Shown: piece by piece, positions 36,366 through 45,675 of the stretch
Layout of the letters: the number at the start of each line of letters is the position of its first letter
Numbering within the stretch: position 1 is the stretch's first letter
Origin: Sphingomonas anseongensis
GTDB taxonomy: Bacteria; Pseudomonadota; Alphaproteobacteria; Sphingomonadales; Sphingomonadaceae
DNA: 64,000 nt
Direction of reading: 5' to 3'
NCBI RefSeq assembly: GCF_023516495.1
Contig: NZ_JAMGBC010000001.1
Coordinates: 2,161,189 to 2,225,188, forward strand
Position numbers and translations under genes: made by a program
The notes under the pieces: generated by a model
Databases searched by the model: none
What the model was told of the DNA's origin: nothing
What the model saw: only the letters and a program-made list of their open reading frames with translations

Positions 36366-37724
36366 ATGCCGCTTCCCACCGTCGCAATCGTCGGACGTCC
36401 CAACGTCGGGAAATCGACGCTGTTCAACCGGCTCGTCGGGAAGAAGCTGGCGCTGGTCGACGACCGCCCGGGCGTGACCCGCGACCGCCGCGAGGGCGAG
36501 GCTGAGCTTTTCGGGCTCGAATTCCGGATCATCGATACCGCTGGCTATGAAGACGAGGACCCGCAGACGCTGCCGGGGAGGATGCGCAAGCAGACCGAGG
36601 CCGCGGTTCGCGAGGCTGACGTTGCCCTGTTCCTGTTCGATTCGCGCGAAGGGATCACCTCGCTGGACGAGGAAATCGGACGCTGGCTTCGGGTCAGCAA
36701 GACGCCTGTCGTGGTTGTCGGCAACAAGGCCGAGGCTCGATCGGGCCAGGCGGGAGTGCTCGACGCCTATCGGCTAGGCCTCGGCGACCCGGTTGCGATC
36801 AGCGCCGAGCATGGCGAGGGGATTGCCGGATTGTTCGAAGCGCTTCTTCCGCTCCTCGAACGCGAAGGTGCGGATGAGCCGGAAATCGAGGACGAGGAGC
36901 CCGACTCGGGCGCTCCCCTCAAGCTCGCGATCATCGGCCGGCCGAATGCGGGCAAGTCCACGCTCGTCAACCGGATGGTCGGCGAGGAGCGGCTGATCAC
37001 CGGACCGGAGGCTGGCATAACCCGCGACTCCATCTCGATCGACTGGGAATGGCAGGGCAGGCCGGTCAAGATCGTGGACACTGCCGGCCTCAGGAAGCGG
37101 TCGAAGGTCACCGACAAGCTGGAGAAACTGTCGAGCGCCGATGCTCGCCGCGCGATCGACATGGCCGAAGTCGTCGTGCTCTTGCTCGACGCCACCCGCG
37201 GCCTCGAGGCGCAGGACCTCAGGATCGCCGAGCAGGTGATCGACGAGGGCCGGGCGCTGCTGATCGCAATCAACAAGTGGGACGTGGCGGAGAATGCCTC
37301 GTCGCTGTTCAACGGAGTGAAGGCGGCGCTCGAGGAGGGGCTGGCCCAGATCAAGGGCATTCCCGTGCTCACCGTCTCCGCCAAGACCGGCAAGGGGATC
37401 GACCAGCTGATCGGAGCCGCGTTCGAGGTTCGCGAGCAATGGTCGCGGCGGATCGGCACGGGCGAGCTCAACCGCTGGTTCGAGGCGGCGATCGAAACCA
37501 ATCCGCCGCCGGCTCCCGGGGGCAAGCGGATCAAGCTTCGCTACATCACCCAGGTGAAATCACGGCCGCCGAGCTTCGTCGTCTTCGGGACTCGGGTCAG
37601 CGAGCTTCCGGAAAGCTATCGCCGCTACCTGCTCAATTCGATGCGGCGGGAGCTTGGGTTGGGGCCCGTGCCGCTGCGCATGACACTGCGATCGCCCAAG
37701 AATCCGTTCGACCAGTCCCGCTAA
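36366..37724 (+). CDS. der: Ribosome-assembly GTPase Der (EngA)
   Basis: A 452-residue protein with two tandem GTPase domains and a C-terminal KH-like domain, needed for 50S subunit maturation. The first G1 motif is GRPNVGKSTLFN near residue 8 and the second is GRPNAGKSTLVN near residue 188. Each domain has its own DTAG G3 motif (IIDTAGYEDE and IVDTAGLRKR) and NKxD-type G4 motif (GNKAEA in the first, where the Asp is replaced by Glu, and NKWDVA in the second). The C-terminal KH-like region begins near residue 370. The order yfgM-bamB-der is conserved. Confidence 0.97.
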   Translation: MPLPTVAIVGRPNVGKSTLFNRLVGKKLALVDDRPGVTRDRREGEAELFGLEFRIIDTAGYEDEDPQTLPGRMRKQTEAAVREADVALFLFDSREGITSLDEEIGRWLRVSKTPVVVVGNKAEARSGQAGVLDAYRLGLGDPVAISAEHGEGIAGLFEALLPLLEREGADEPEIEDEEPDSGAPLKLAIIGRPNAGKSTLVNRMVGEERLITGPEAGITRDSISIDWEWQGRPVKIVDTAGLRKRSKVTDKLEKLSSADARRAIDMAEVVVLLLDATRGLEAQDLRIAEQVIDEGRALLIAINKWDVAENASSLFNGVKAALEEGLAQIKGIPVLTVSAKTGKGIDQLIGAAFEVREQWSRRIGTGELNRWFEAAIETNPPPAPGGKRIKLRYITQVKSRPPSFVVFGTRVSELPESYRRYLLNSMRRELGLGPVPLRMTLRSPKNPFDQSR

Positions 37725-37801
37725 GGCTAAATTTACCGTTCGCGCGCTAACTGGAGGCTAGTGGACGAGTGCCCGGGACGCCGGGCGCCAAGGAGAAGTG
37801 G

Positions 37802-38239
37802 GTGAGCGACGACCAGGATATCGTCGACTGGGTGCATTTCGAGCGTAGCCGGACCGAGCTCGGGCCGGGCTTCATTCGAATCCTCGGCTATTTCCGCGAG
37901 GACGGCGCCAAGTCGGTCAGCCAGATCGAACAGGCGATGCGCGAGCAGAACACTGCTGCGCTCGTCATCCCGGCGCACACGCTCAAGGGCGAATCGCGCC
38001 AGCTCGGTGCCGAGCCCATGGCCAAGATCGCCGAGCTGATCGAGACGACGGCGCGGTTCTGCGTCGAATCCCGCCGCTTCCCCGACGAGCTGGTGCCCGA
38101 GGTGGTCGAGCTTCGTAAGATGTTCGAGCAGACGGTTGAGCTGTTCGACAAGGCGACCAATCCGCTGCTGTCGCGCTCGCGGCCTGCGGCCAGCGGTTTC
38201 GGCCGTAAGGCAAACAACCAGACTTTCGGCCGGATCTAG
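37802..38239 (+). CDS. Single-domain histidine phosphotransfer (HPt) protein
   Basis: A 145-residue protein with the HPt four-helix bundle. The phosphorylated histidine lies in AHTLKGESRQLGA near residue 61, which matches the HxxKG consensus of HPt domains. No kinase, receiver or output domain is attached. I chose the GTG at 37802 because AAGGAG is six bases upstream. It lies 77 bp after der and converges on the DUF418 gene with a four-base CTAG overlap. Its kinase and regulator partners must be elsewhere. Confidence 0.88.
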   Translation: MSDDQDIVDWVHFERSRTELGPGFIRILGYFREDGAKSVSQIEQAMREQNTAALVIPAHTLKGESRQLGAEPMAKIAELIETTARFCVESRRFPDELVPEVVELRKMFEQTVELFDKATNPLLSRSRPAASGFGRKANNQTFGRI

Positions 38240-39495
38240 GCGGCCGCGGCCGCCGGAGCGTCCGGCTTCCTTCGCATTGGCTGCAGCTTGCCTCGGGCGA
38301 GCGAGCGCCACAGCCATTCCAACGGTCCGTAGGTGAAGCGGTCGAGCCACGGCTTCGACCACAAGAGCATCAACGCCCAGACCAGCGGCACAAGCAGCCA
38401 CGCCTCGGCCCGGCCGAGCTTGCCGTAAAGCCCAAGGCCCCAGCCGTAGAAGATCGGCGTCGTCACCAGCGAGGTGCCGATGTAGTTGGTAAAGGCGGCT
38501 CGCCCGACAGCAGCGAAGCGGGCGCGAAGCGCGCTCGGGCGGCGGAACAGAAGCACGATCAGCGCGGCGTAGCCGAAGGCCATGACGAGCCGGAAGGGGA
38601 CCATCGCCGCCATGAAGCCGCCAAGGACGAGCGGCACGTAGAAGCGCGTGGCGAAATCCGCCGCGACCAACGCACCGAAACCGGCCAGCCCGAGGGCGAT
38701 GCCCCAGGCTGCGACGCGGCGGTAGCGATCGTCACTCCACTCGCCCGTCAGGAAGCCCGACTTGTACCCGGCCATGCCGAGAAGCATCAGTCCCAGCGTG
38801 TCGGGCAGGAGCACGAGGTTGTTGGTGATGATCTGCGCGACACTGCTCGCCTCATGGGCGACGATCGCAAGCCACGACCCGCCATAGATCGCCTTGTCCT
38901 GCGCGATTGCCTTGGCCGTTGGGAAGAAGGAGCCCGCGTTCGCGTTCCAGTTGCGCAGGGTCTCGGCGTCGGGATGAGGGCCGTGGGCGGCCAGGTCCTG
39001 ATGGACGAGGGTCGCCGCAATCGCCCCGAACAGCAGCAGGTTGAACAGCGAGAGCGACAGGCCGAGGCCGGCGAGCCGTTGGACCGGCATCCGGCGGAAG
39101 AAATAGGCGACGAAGCCGGTGGTCGCATAGAGCGTGAGGATGTCGCCGTGCCAAATCAGGGTGGCATGGGCGGCGCCGATAGCGAGAAGCACGGCCATTC
39201 GCCGCCAATGGACGGTCCAGCCGTTCTGCCCGGACCGCTCCGCGCGCTCGATCACGAGCAGCATCGAGGCACCGAAGAGCATCGAGAACAGGGTTCGAAA
39301 CTTGCCGTCGACCAGCAGCATGTTGAGCGCCCAGACCAGGCCGTCGGCCCCGTGCCAGCCCCCGTATGCGGGGGGACTCAGATAGGCGGCCTGGATCATC
39401 GCGAAGGCGACGATGTTGACGGAGAAGATCCCCATCACCGCGATACCGCGGATGAGGTCGAGGCTGACGATCCGGTCGGATGAAGCCGTCGCCAC
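38236..39495 (-). CDS. DUF418 membrane protein
   Basis: A 419-residue multi-pass inner-membrane protein of the DUF418 family. The N-terminus SLDLIRGIAVMGIFSVNIVAFAM is typical, as are the LFSMLFGASMLLVIERA segment and the DUF418-type C-terminal half around YGAALI and GPLEWLWRSLARGK. At least eight hydrophobic segments are visible. DUF418 proteins such as YeiB have no confirmed role, though they are distant relatives of acyltransferases. It is upstream of nothing in its own direction until 38236, with bfr 20 bp away. Confidence 0.9.
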   Translation of the reverse strand: MATASSDRIVSLDLIRGIAVMGIFSVNIVAFAMIQAAYLSPPAYGGWHGADGLVWALNMLLVDGKFRTLFSMLFGASMLLVIERAERSGQNGWTVHWRRMAVLLAIGAAHATLIWHGDILTLYATTGFVAYFFRRMPVQRLAGLGLSLSLFNLLLFGAIAATLVHQDLAAHGPHPDAETLRNWNANAGSFFPTAKAIAQDKAIYGGSWLAIVAHEASSVAQIITNNLVLLPDTLGLMLLGMAGYKSGFLTGEWSDDRYRRVAAWGIALGLAGFGALVAADFATRFYVPLVLGGFMAAMVPFRLVMAFGYAALIVLLFRRPSALRARFAAVGRAAFTNYIGTSLVTTPIFYGWGLGLYGKLGRAEAWLLVPLVWALMLLWSKPWLDRFTYGPLEWLWRSLARGKLQPMRRKPDAPAAAAA

Positions 39496-39515
39496 CTGCC
39501 GCCCCCTTCGGCGAC

Positions 39516-39995
39516 CTAGTCTTTCGCGGCCTCTGACTGAAGCTGGACGTAGTTCTGGATGCCCATGCTCGCGATCATCTCGAACTGCTGTTCGAGAGTA
39601 TCGACATGCTCCTCCTCATTTTCGAGGATTTCGGCGAACAGGTCGCGGCTGACGTAATCGCGGACGTCTTCGCAATGCGCGATGGCGGGCTTGAGCTGGT
39701 CCAGCGCCTCCATCTCCAGCTCGAGATCGGCGCGGAGGATCTCCTCGACACTTTCGCCGATGCGCAAGCGGCCGAGCATCTGGAAATTGGGAAGCCCGTC
39801 CAGGAACAGGATGCGCTCGGCAAGCTTGTCGGCGTGCTTCATCTCGTCGATGGATTCGGACCGCTCGAATTCGGCCAGCCGCTTGACGCCCTTGTTGTCC
39901 AGAAGGCGGTAGTGGAGCCAATATTGGTTGACCGCGGTCAGCTCGTTCTTGAGCGCTTCATTCAGTAGCTCGATGACCTTCGGGTCGCCCTTCAT
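39516..39995 (-). CDS. bfr: Bacterioferritin
   Basis: A 159-residue haem-containing iron-storage protein that forms 24-subunit shells. The N-terminus MKGDPKVIELLNEALKNELT, ferroxidase ligands (E in KNELTAVNQYWLH, the EMKHADKLAERI helix and the ENEEEHVDTLEQQ motif), and the haem-ligating Met of the DGLPNFQMLGRL region are all present. Ferroxidase ligands appear complete. The bacterioferritin-associated ferredoxin gene lies 56 bp upstream on the same strand, giving a storage and release pair. Confidence 0.97.
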   Translation of the reverse strand: MKGDPKVIELLNEALKNELTAVNQYWLHYRLLDNKGVKRLAEFERSESIDEMKHADKLAERILFLDGLPNFQMLGRLRIGESVEEILRADLELEMEALDQLKPAIAHCEDVRDYVSRDLFAEILENEEEHVDTLEQQFEMIASMGIQNYVQLQSEAAKD

Positions 39996-40051
39996 TCGCG
40001 GCCTCCTCGCGTCGCCCCGGCCACATGCGCCGCGGCGGGAAGAGGGTCAAG

Positions 40052-40243
40052 TCAGGCGACGGCGCGAAGCTTGGGGTGAGCCCGTCGCTCTTCGTCCATG
40101 AGCTTCTGCGCGTAGGAGAGGCAACTGCAGCACTGCGGCTCATGGCCGAGCGCGGCATAGGCCTGTTCGGGCGTTGGGGCGCCGGCGCGGGCCAGGTCGC
40201 GAACTTCGCTCTCGGTGATGGCGTTGCAGACGCACAGGATCAT
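40052..40243 (-). CDS. bfd: Bacterioferritin-associated ferredoxin
   Basis: A 63-residue [2Fe-2S] protein that reduces the haem of bacterioferritin to release iron. The N-terminus MILCVCNAITESEVRDLA and the C-terminal CCSCLSYAQ supply the four cluster cysteines (CxC and CxxC-type patterns). I chose the ATG at 40243, matching the family's N-terminus. It precedes bfr by 56 bp on the same strand. Low-iron induction through Fur is typical of this gene, but I could not see a clear Fur box. Confidence 0.93.
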   Translation of the reverse strand: MILCVCNAITESEVRDLARAGAPTPEQAYAALGHEPQCCSCLSYAQKLMDEERRAHPKLRAVA

Positions 40244-40281
40244 TTGCCGGCATATAACGATAATGCGAACCATTCGCAACG

Positions 40282-40731
40282 TTATTCAGGAGCGGCCCTG
40301 AGGAAGCGGCGGGCGATAAGGACGAACGGGATCGCGACGAGCACGATGTGGGCGAACAGCTGGGTTGCGATCGACATCGTCTTGGGCGGAAGCGGCGTTC
40401 CGAAGCGGAGCGGGACGACCAGCCAGTTCATTGCGAAATAGGTGATGACGCCGAACGCGAGCGCGGTCCTCCACGGCGTTTCGAGAAGCACCGGCCGCGA
40501 CCGAACCAGCAGCACGAACGCTGTCGCCATGATCGCCATCAGCGCGAAATGGACGAGCAGGCCGAGGATCGCTCCGGACGTGCCCATGTCCACGGCGGCC
40601 GGGAAGGCGCCGGAAGCGACCGACCGAAGCATGTTGGCGGGTTCGCGCCCGTAGGCCAGCGTCAGCCCGATCGCGAGCAGGATATCGAGCATTCCGCTTA
40701 CGAGAGTCGCCAGCGCGATCGGCTTCCACAT
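40282..40731 (-). CDS. Small membrane protein of unknown function
   Basis: A 149-residue protein with four hydrophobic helices (ALATLVSGMLDILLAIGLTLAY, a middle helix ILGLLVHFALMAIMATAFVL, LAFGVITYFAMNWLVVPL and FAHIVLVAIPFVLIARRFL). It matches the general layout of small four-helix membrane proteins often found beside metabolic genes; I recognise no specific family. It lies 38 bp upstream of bfd on the same strand and may share its transcript. Confidence 0.75.
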   Translation of the reverse strand: MWKPIALATLVSGMLDILLAIGLTLAYGREPANMLRSVASGAFPAAVDMGTSGAILGLLVHFALMAIMATAFVLLVRSRPVLLETPWRTALAFGVITYFAMNWLVVPLRFGTPLPPKTMSIATQLFAHIVLVAIPFVLIARRFLRAAPE

Positions 40732-40779
40732 GAGCAGCCCCCCTTTTCGCGGCGAGGCTAGCGCGGTCCCCGGCGCTGT

Positions 40780-43017
40780 CTAGGCCAGAGCCGCGTCCTC
40801 GCCCATCAGCCTGGGGAAGAAGCCCTCGTGGGCGGCGCGGAGCTGATCGAGCGGGATGCAGAAATCGCGGTCGGCAAGCTCGAAGATCAGCCGCTTGCCG
40901 GCGGTCCGGCCGATCGGCTCGACCTCGACTCCCGCGGCGTCGGCGCCCGTGAGGAAATCGAGAAGGTGTCCGTCATCGATCGTCGCGACGTACAGCCCCT
41001 GGTCCTCGGCGAAGAACTGGCGTGCGACATGGCCCGGGCCTGACGGCTGGATCAACGCCCCGACGTTTCCGGCAAGCGCCATCTCGGCGATCGCGACGGC
41101 GATGCCGCCGTCCGAGACGTCGTGGACGGCGCTGAGTGCGCCGAGCCTTGCCTGCTCGCGCACGAACTCGCCGGTGCGGCGCTCCGCCTCAAGATCGACC
41201 GGCGGCGGAGGGCCGTCGGCTCGATCATGAATCTGTCGAAGCCACAGCGACTGGCCGAGGTGGCCTCCGCGCGTGCCGATGACGACCAGGACGTCGCCCG
41301 GCTGCTTGAAGGCGATGGTGGCCATCGTCGAATGATCGTCGAGAAGCCCGACACCGCCGATGGCGGGGGTCGGCAAGATCGCGAGCGACGACCCGTCGTC
41401 GGCCTTGGTCTCGTTATAGAGTGAGACGTTGCCGCTAACGACCGGGAAGTCGAGGGCGCGGGAGGCTTCGGCGATGCCTTCGACGCAGCCGACGAACTGC
41501 CCCATGATCTCCGGCCGCTGCGGATTTCCGAAGTTCAGGCAGTTGGTGATCGCAAGCGGCTTCGCGCCGACAGCGCAGAGGTTGCGGTAGGCTTCGGCGA
41601 CGGCCTGCTTGCCGCCTTCGAATGGGTCGGCAAAGCAATAGCGCGGCGTGCAATCGGTGGTGATCGCGAGCGCTTTCTTCGCCCCATGGACCCGGACGAC
41701 CGCGGCGTCGCCGCCCGGCCTTTGCACCGTGTCGGCGCCGACCGTCTGGTCATACTGTTCCCAGACCCAACGGCGCGAGGCGAGAGCGGCGGACCCCATC
41801 AGAGCGACGAGGTCGGCGGCGAGGTCGGCGCTTTCGGGGATGTCGGTCAAAGGCGCGGGCGCCTTGGGCGCAGCATAGGGGCGCTCGTACAGCGGCGCCT
41901 CGTCGGCGAGCGGGTCGAGCGGGATGTCGGCGACGGTTTCGCCGTTCCAGACGAGCTCCATGCGGCCAGTGTCGGTCACCGTTCCGATCACCGCGAAATC
42001 CAGCTCCCACTTGCGGAAGATGGCTTCCGCCTCGGCCTCGCGGCCGGGCTTGAGGACCATGAGCATCCGCTCCTGGCTTTCGGAGAGCATCATCTCGTAC
42101 GGGGTCATGCCTTCTTCGCGGCACGGCACCTTGTTCATGTCGAGGCGGATTCCGACGCCGCCCTTGCTCGCCATTTCGACCGAGGAGGATGTGAGGCCGG
42201 CGGCGCCCATATCCTGGATGGCGACGATCGCGTCGGAGGCCATCAGCTCGAGGCAGGCTTCGATCAGAAGCTTTTCGGTGAACGGATCGCCGACCTGGAC
42301 AGTCGGGCGCTTTTCCTCGCTGTCCTCGGAGAAGTCGGCGCTCGCCATGGTTGCGCCGTGGATTCCGTCGCGCCCGGTCTTCGAGCCGACATAGACGACC
42401 GAATTGCCGATGCCCGCGGCGGCCGAGTAGAAAATCTTGTCCTGCTTCGCGACCCCGACGGTCATCGCGTTGACGAGAATGTTGCCGTTGTAGCTTTCGT
42501 CGAAATTGACCTCGCCGCCGACGGTCGGGACCCCGACGCAATTGCCGTAGCCGCCGATCCCGTGGACGACGCCCGCGACGAGGTGCCGGGTCTTCGGGTG
42601 GTCGGGCGAGCCGAAGCGGAGCGCGTTCAAGTTGGCGACGGGACGAGCGCCCATGGTGAAGACGTCGCGCAGGATTCCGCCGACCCCGGTCGCCGCCCCC
42701 TGGTAGGGCTCGATGTAGGACGGGTGGTTGTGGCTCTCCATCTTGAAGATGGCCGCATCGCCGTCGCCGATATCGATCACGCCGGCATTCTCGCCGGGGC
42801 CCTGGATCACCCAGGGGGCCTCGGTCGGAAGCTTCTTCAGGTGCACCCGTGACGACTTGTAGGAGCAATGCTCCGACCACATCACCGAGAAGATCCCCAG
42901 CTCGACCAGGTTCGGCTCCCGGCCGAGCGCTTTCAGGATACGCTGATATTCCTCGTCGTTGAGGCCGTGCTCGGCGACGATTTCGGGCGTGATTCGGGAG
43001 AGTTCGGCGACGTCCAT
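40780..43017 (-). CDS. purL: Phosphoribosylformylglycinamidine synthase subunit PurL
   Basis: A 745-residue enzyme of purine biosynthesis that converts FGAR and ATP to FGAM using ammonia supplied by PurQ with PurS. The length and the lack of a fused glutaminase domain show the small, three-subunit type. Conserved segments include [19 protein letters not shown] near the N-terminus, [20 protein letters not shown], the ATP-binding [10 protein letters not shown] region and the C-terminal [17 protein letters not shown]. PurQ and PurS are not in this window. Confidence 0.97.
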   Translation of the reverse strand: MDVAELSRITPEIVAEHGLNDEEYQRILKALGREPNLVELGIFSVMWSEHCSYKSSRVHLKKLPTEAPWVIQGPGENAGVIDIGDGDAAIFKMESHNHPSYIEPYQGAATGVGGILRDVFTMGARPVANLNALRFGSPDHPKTRHLVAGVVHGIGGYGNCVGVPTVGGEVNFDESYNGNILVNAMTVGVAKQDKIFYSAAAGIGNSVVYVGSKTGRDGIHGATMASADFSEDSEEKRPTVQVGDPFTEKLLIEACLELMASDAIVAIQDMGAAGLTSSSVEMASKGGVGIRLDMNKVPCREEGMTPYEMMLSESQERMLMVLKPGREAEAEAIFRKWELDFAVIGTVTDTGRMELVWNGETVADIPLDPLADEAPLYERPYAAPKAPAPLTDIPESADLAADLVALMGSAALASRRWVWEQYDQTVGADTVQRPGGDAAVVRVHGAKKALAITTDCTPRYCFADPFEGGKQAVAEAYRNLCAVGAKPLAITNCLNFGNPQRPEIMGQFVGCVEGIAEASRALDFPVVSGNVSLYNETKADDGSSLAILPTPAIGGVGLLDDHSTMATIAFKQPGDVLVVIGTRGGHLGQSLWLRQIHDRADGPPPPVDLEAERRTGEFVREQARLGALSAVHDVSDGGIAVAIAEMALAGNVGALIQPSGPGHVARQFFAEDQGLYVATIDDGHLLDFLTGADAAGVEVEPIGRTAGKRLIFELADRDFCIPLDQLRAAHEGFFPRLMGEDAALA

Positions 43018-43061
43018 GGGGGCGCCCTTAGCCGCCCTCGCGAGCGCGGGCTAGGCTCGCC

Positions 43062-44732
43062 TCACGTGTCCTGCCGCGCGAACTCGACGCCGGAGAAGAC
43101 GAAGGTCTGCGGCTGCCCGTCGATGAAATCGGCGAAGGAGGCGCGTTCCGGGCTCCAGCTTTCCTCCCCCACCCGCCAGCGATTCTTTCCGACCGGCGTC
43201 ATTGGGGTGTCGGTACCGATCCACAGCTTGCCGCCGCGCTCGACGACGATCGTCGTGCCCCACCACGGGCTGTCGTTGACGTAGCGGCCCGCGAGGCGAG
43301 CGAGGGCCGGATCGCTTCCCGGCAGTTTCGCCATGACCCCTTCGCGAACGAAGCTTTGCGGACCCCAGTGAGCGACGATCGCCTTTCCGTTGCCGCGTTC
43401 GAACATCAAGGTGAAGGCCCGGAAATCGGGGTGGAGAGTGCGGAAGGAATTTTCGCCGGCGGGTTCCAGCGGGGCTTCGTTGCCGTTCGAGATTATCGTC
43501 AGCCTGGGCCCGCCGCGTACCTCGAAGCTGCGGCCCGTGCTTGTCCGGTAGATCCCGACATAGTCGGCGGCCTCGGGAAGCTTGGGCTCCAGCGCGGGCG
43601 GGTCGGGGAGCTTCTGCCCGGCCTCGGCCGCGGCAAGTGCCTGGACGGCGAAGAAGGTCAGTTTGCGAGGTCGATAATCGAGGAAGGCGCTGACATTGGA
43701 GCTGGCGAACGCCCCCACGCCATTGTCGACGTCGACGTGGAATGACGAAGCGAATGACACCATGCCGCCCGTGTGATGAAGATAGCGGCGGCCCTTGTCC
43801 TCGACGTGCATCAGGCCGTTCCCATAGGCCATTTCCGGAGAGTCGCTCGGCACCTTGTGAGTGACGTAGGCGAGCGCTTCCTTCGCGCCGAGACCCATTC
43901 CGCCGAGGCCTTTGGCCGCGTTGGCGAGGGTGCGGAGATAGTGATTCATGTCGGACGCGGTCGAGCCGATGCAGCCGGCGCCGGTGGTAACGTCGACCCA
44001 GGGCGCCTGGGCGAAAGGCGCTCCCCGGACGAAGGGGACGGTCTCGTCGGCAGCCTCATACCCTTGCGCGTAGAGCAGCCGTTCGCCCGACGTGATTGCA
44101 CCTCGGGTAAGGCGCATCCCCAGCGGCTCGAAAATCCGCTCGGCGAGCAGCCGGTCGAGCGGTTTCTTCCCGAAATGTTCGGCGAGCTGGCCTAGCAGGT
44201 CGTAGCCGGTGTTCGAATAATGCCAGTGCTTGCCCGGCGCATAGGCCGTCCACAAACCGCCGCGGACGAAGAGCGGCGGATCTCCGGGCAACCCGGCGAC
44301 GTGGTCGAGCAGGTGCTGCACCTCGATCGGACTGGTGCGCGGGAGCGCCGTTTCCGGGAGCAAGCGGACGATCCGGTCGGAAAGCTTGAAGCGGCCTTCC
44401 TGAGCGAACTGGTGGAGAAGCGCGCTGAGGAAGCTTTTGCTGATCGAGCCGATCTGAACCAGCGTGTCGGGAGCGATCGGGGCGCGGGTCTCGGCATTGG
44501 CAAACCCGACGCTGAGCGACGTCGCGAAGCCGCTGGGGCTGGTCACTCCGACGGTCATTCCGGGAAGATTGAGGTAGCGGCGATGCGCCTCCGCATAGTC
44601 GCGGATGGCGGCAAGCGCCCGGGCCTGGGGCGATCCCGCAACGAGCCGCTGGGCCGCGGCCTTTCCACTGAATACTCCAGCGGCAGCAAAAGCGGCCGCC
44701 CCTTTCGCAAAGCCGCGCCGGTCGATCAGCAT
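43062..44732 (-). CDS. Serine-hydrolase (beta-lactamase/PBP4*-like) with Tat-type signal
   Basis: A 556-residue secreted protein. The N-terminus DRRGFAKGAAAFAAAGVFSG has the twin-arginine pattern, so export by Tat is likely. The beta-lactamase-related domain (about residues 60-370) carries SxxK (GSISKSFLSALLH), YSN (YSNTGYDLLGQ) and an HTG motif (LHHTGGM), the active-site set of class C-like serine hydrolases. A C-terminal DUF-like domain of about 150 residues follows. Such proteins are peptidases or esterases, not necessarily antibiotic-hydrolysing. I chose the ATG at 44732, which restores the Tat signal; a longer reading runs into the upstream terminator. Confidence 0.88.
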   Translation of the reverse strand: MLIDRRGFAKGAAAFAAAGVFSGKAAAQRLVAGSPQARALAAIRDYAEAHRRYLNLPGMTVGVTSPSGFATSLSVGFANAETRAPIAPDTLVQIGSISKSFLSALLHQFAQEGRFKLSDRIVRLLPETALPRTSPIEVQHLLDHVAGLPGDPPLFVRGGLWTAYAPGKHWHYSNTGYDLLGQLAEHFGKKPLDRLLAERIFEPLGMRLTRGAITSGERLLYAQGYEAADETVPFVRGAPFAQAPWVDVTTGAGCIGSTASDMNHYLRTLANAAKGLGGMGLGAKEALAYVTHKVPSDSPEMAYGNGLMHVEDKGRRYLHHTGGMVSFASSFHVDVDNGVGAFASSNVSAFLDYRPRKLTFFAVQALAAAEAGQKLPDPPALEPKLPEAADYVGIYRTSTGRSFEVRGGPRLTIISNGNEAPLEPAGENSFRTLHPDFRAFTLMFERGNGKAIVAHWGPQSFVREGVMAKLPGSDPALARLAGRYVNDSPWWGTTIVVERGGKLWIGTDTPMTPVGKNRWRVGEESWSPERASFADFIDGQPQTFVFSGVEFARQDT

Positions 44733-44791
44733 GGATGCTCCCCCTTGGAACCGAGCCTGTGGCCCGGTGGGACCGTCGTCAAGGAGGTAAA

Positions 44792-44820
44792 GAAAAACCC
44801 CGCAGCGTTTCCGCCGCGGG
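44792..44820 (-). terminator. Intrinsic terminator on the minus strand
   Basis: Read on the minus strand, CCCCGC pairs with GCGGGG across a 12-base loop and is followed by five T. It ends transcription of the lipoprotein gene at 44845 before the Tat-signal hydrolase gene. Confidence 0.75.
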
Positions 44821-44844
44821 GTCAAATTCGATGTCAGTGAGCGC

Positions 44845-45231
44845 TTAGGCTTTGCAGCTCTGGCTCCCCTTGCCAGGACGCTCGAGGGTGATGGTGCCGC
44901 CTTCCGGAGTGCCGGTAAGCGAATAGCCTTGCGCCGTCATCGGCTTGCCGGCTTCCGTAGTGGCGAGCGTGACCGGAACGTCGGTCTGGTTCGCGCGGAA
45001 GTTGGCCGACTTATTGTCCGACAGCCAGTCGATGTAGACCACGCTGTTGTCCTTGCAGCGGTAGATCTTGCTGGACGCGATCGACGGCGGGAGGACGATC
45101 GGGCCGTTGGTGGGCGGCGCCTGGTTGGCGGCGTCACCGTCAGGACCGGCGATGATGGTGTGGTTTTCCTTCTTGCAACCGGCGAGCGCAGCGGTTGCAG
45201 CAAGTGCGAGCAGAAGCGGGATGCGAGTCAT
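44845..45231 (-). CDS. Small lipoprotein of unknown function
   Basis: A 128-residue lipoprotein: signal IPLLLALAATAALAGCKKE with the lipobox cysteine at residue 19. After a short linker comes a conserved-looking domain with YRCKDNSVVYIDWLSDNKSANFR near residue 65 and a C-terminal LERPGKGSQSCKA. The two further cysteines may form a disulfide. The pattern resembles MliC-type lysozyme-inhibitor domains (an alternative for which a profile search would decide). The start at 45231 precedes the terminator at 44792. Confidence 0.75.
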   Translation of the reverse strand: MTRIPLLLALAATAALAGCKKENHTIIAGPDGDAANQAPPTNGPIVLPPSIASSKIYRCKDNSVVYIDWLSDNKSANFRANQTDVPVTLATTEAGKPMTAQGYSLTGTPEGGTITLERPGKGSQSCKA

Positions 45232-45324
45232 GCCGGGCGGTTTCGCCGCCGGACCGAAGTTCGTCAAGAGCAGTTGCTGTTCGCAACTTGCATATTGTCG
45301 AAGCCAGCCATAGCTTCGTCGACG

Positions 45325-45585
45325 ATGCCCCACCGAACCGGCCTTACTGAGCATCGCGCCGGAAGCACGGCGCAGCGGGTGCGCGTGGGAATGACCGGGC
45401 TCGCTATCGCATTCCTTCTCGTCCTCCTCGCAAGCATCGCCAGCCGATCGGGCAGCCAGGACGGTGCTGCGACGGTCGGCAACGAAATCACCAACGCGCC
45501 CAAGGAGCCGCTCGCCGAGCTGGGCGTCGCGCCCGGATCCGATGAGTCCCAGGCCAACCAGGAAAACGCCGCCGGTAAGGAGTAG
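45325..45585 (+). CDS. Small single-span membrane protein
   Basis: An 86-residue predicted protein. After a polar N-terminus comes one hydrophobic helix (MTGLAIAFLLVLLASIAS) and then a Pro/Glu/Ala-rich tail (NAPKEPLAELGVAPGSDESQ). The start at 45325 has no strong ribosome-binding site. It lies directly before the promoter of the GTA cluster and ends 36 bp before its -35 element. The function is unknown. Confidence 0.55.
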   Translation: MPHRTGLTEHRAGSTAQRVRVGMTGLAIAFLLVLLASIASRSGSQDGAATVGNEITNAPKEPLAELGVAPGSDESQANQENAAGKE

Positions 45586-45620
45586 CCACACCAGTTTTGT
45601 ACCAATTAGGTAAAAAACCC

Positions 45621-45655
45621 TTGACAGCGTGACGCTGTTTCGGTACATCCTGTCA
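45621..45655 (+). promoter_or_regulatory. Promoter of the GTA-like cluster with palindromic operator candidate
   Basis: A perfect -35 TTGACA (45621-45626) is followed after 17 bp by TACATC (45644-45649), a plausible -10. An A/T-rich stretch lies just upstream. Overlapping the -35 and spacer is a 15-bp perfect inverted repeat: ACAGCG, three bases, CGCTGT (45624-45638). A second pair of half-sites, TGACA at 45622 and TGTCA at 45651, flanks the whole element. A protein bound here would block or recruit polymerase. Transcription should begin near 45656. Confidence 0.65.
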
Positions 45656-45675
45656 CAGTCGAAGAATCCGAGTCG

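Noticed and set aside
43062..44732. Antibiotic-resistance beta-lactamase
   Set aside because: It has the SxxK, YSN and HTG set, but its length, Tat signal and extra C-terminal domain fit a general serine hydrolase or esterase; resistance cannot be claimed.
45621..45655. LexA box at the GTA promoter
   Set aside because: The palindrome ACAGCG-N3-CGCTGT does not match the alphaproteobacterial LexA consensus GTTC-N7-GTTC.
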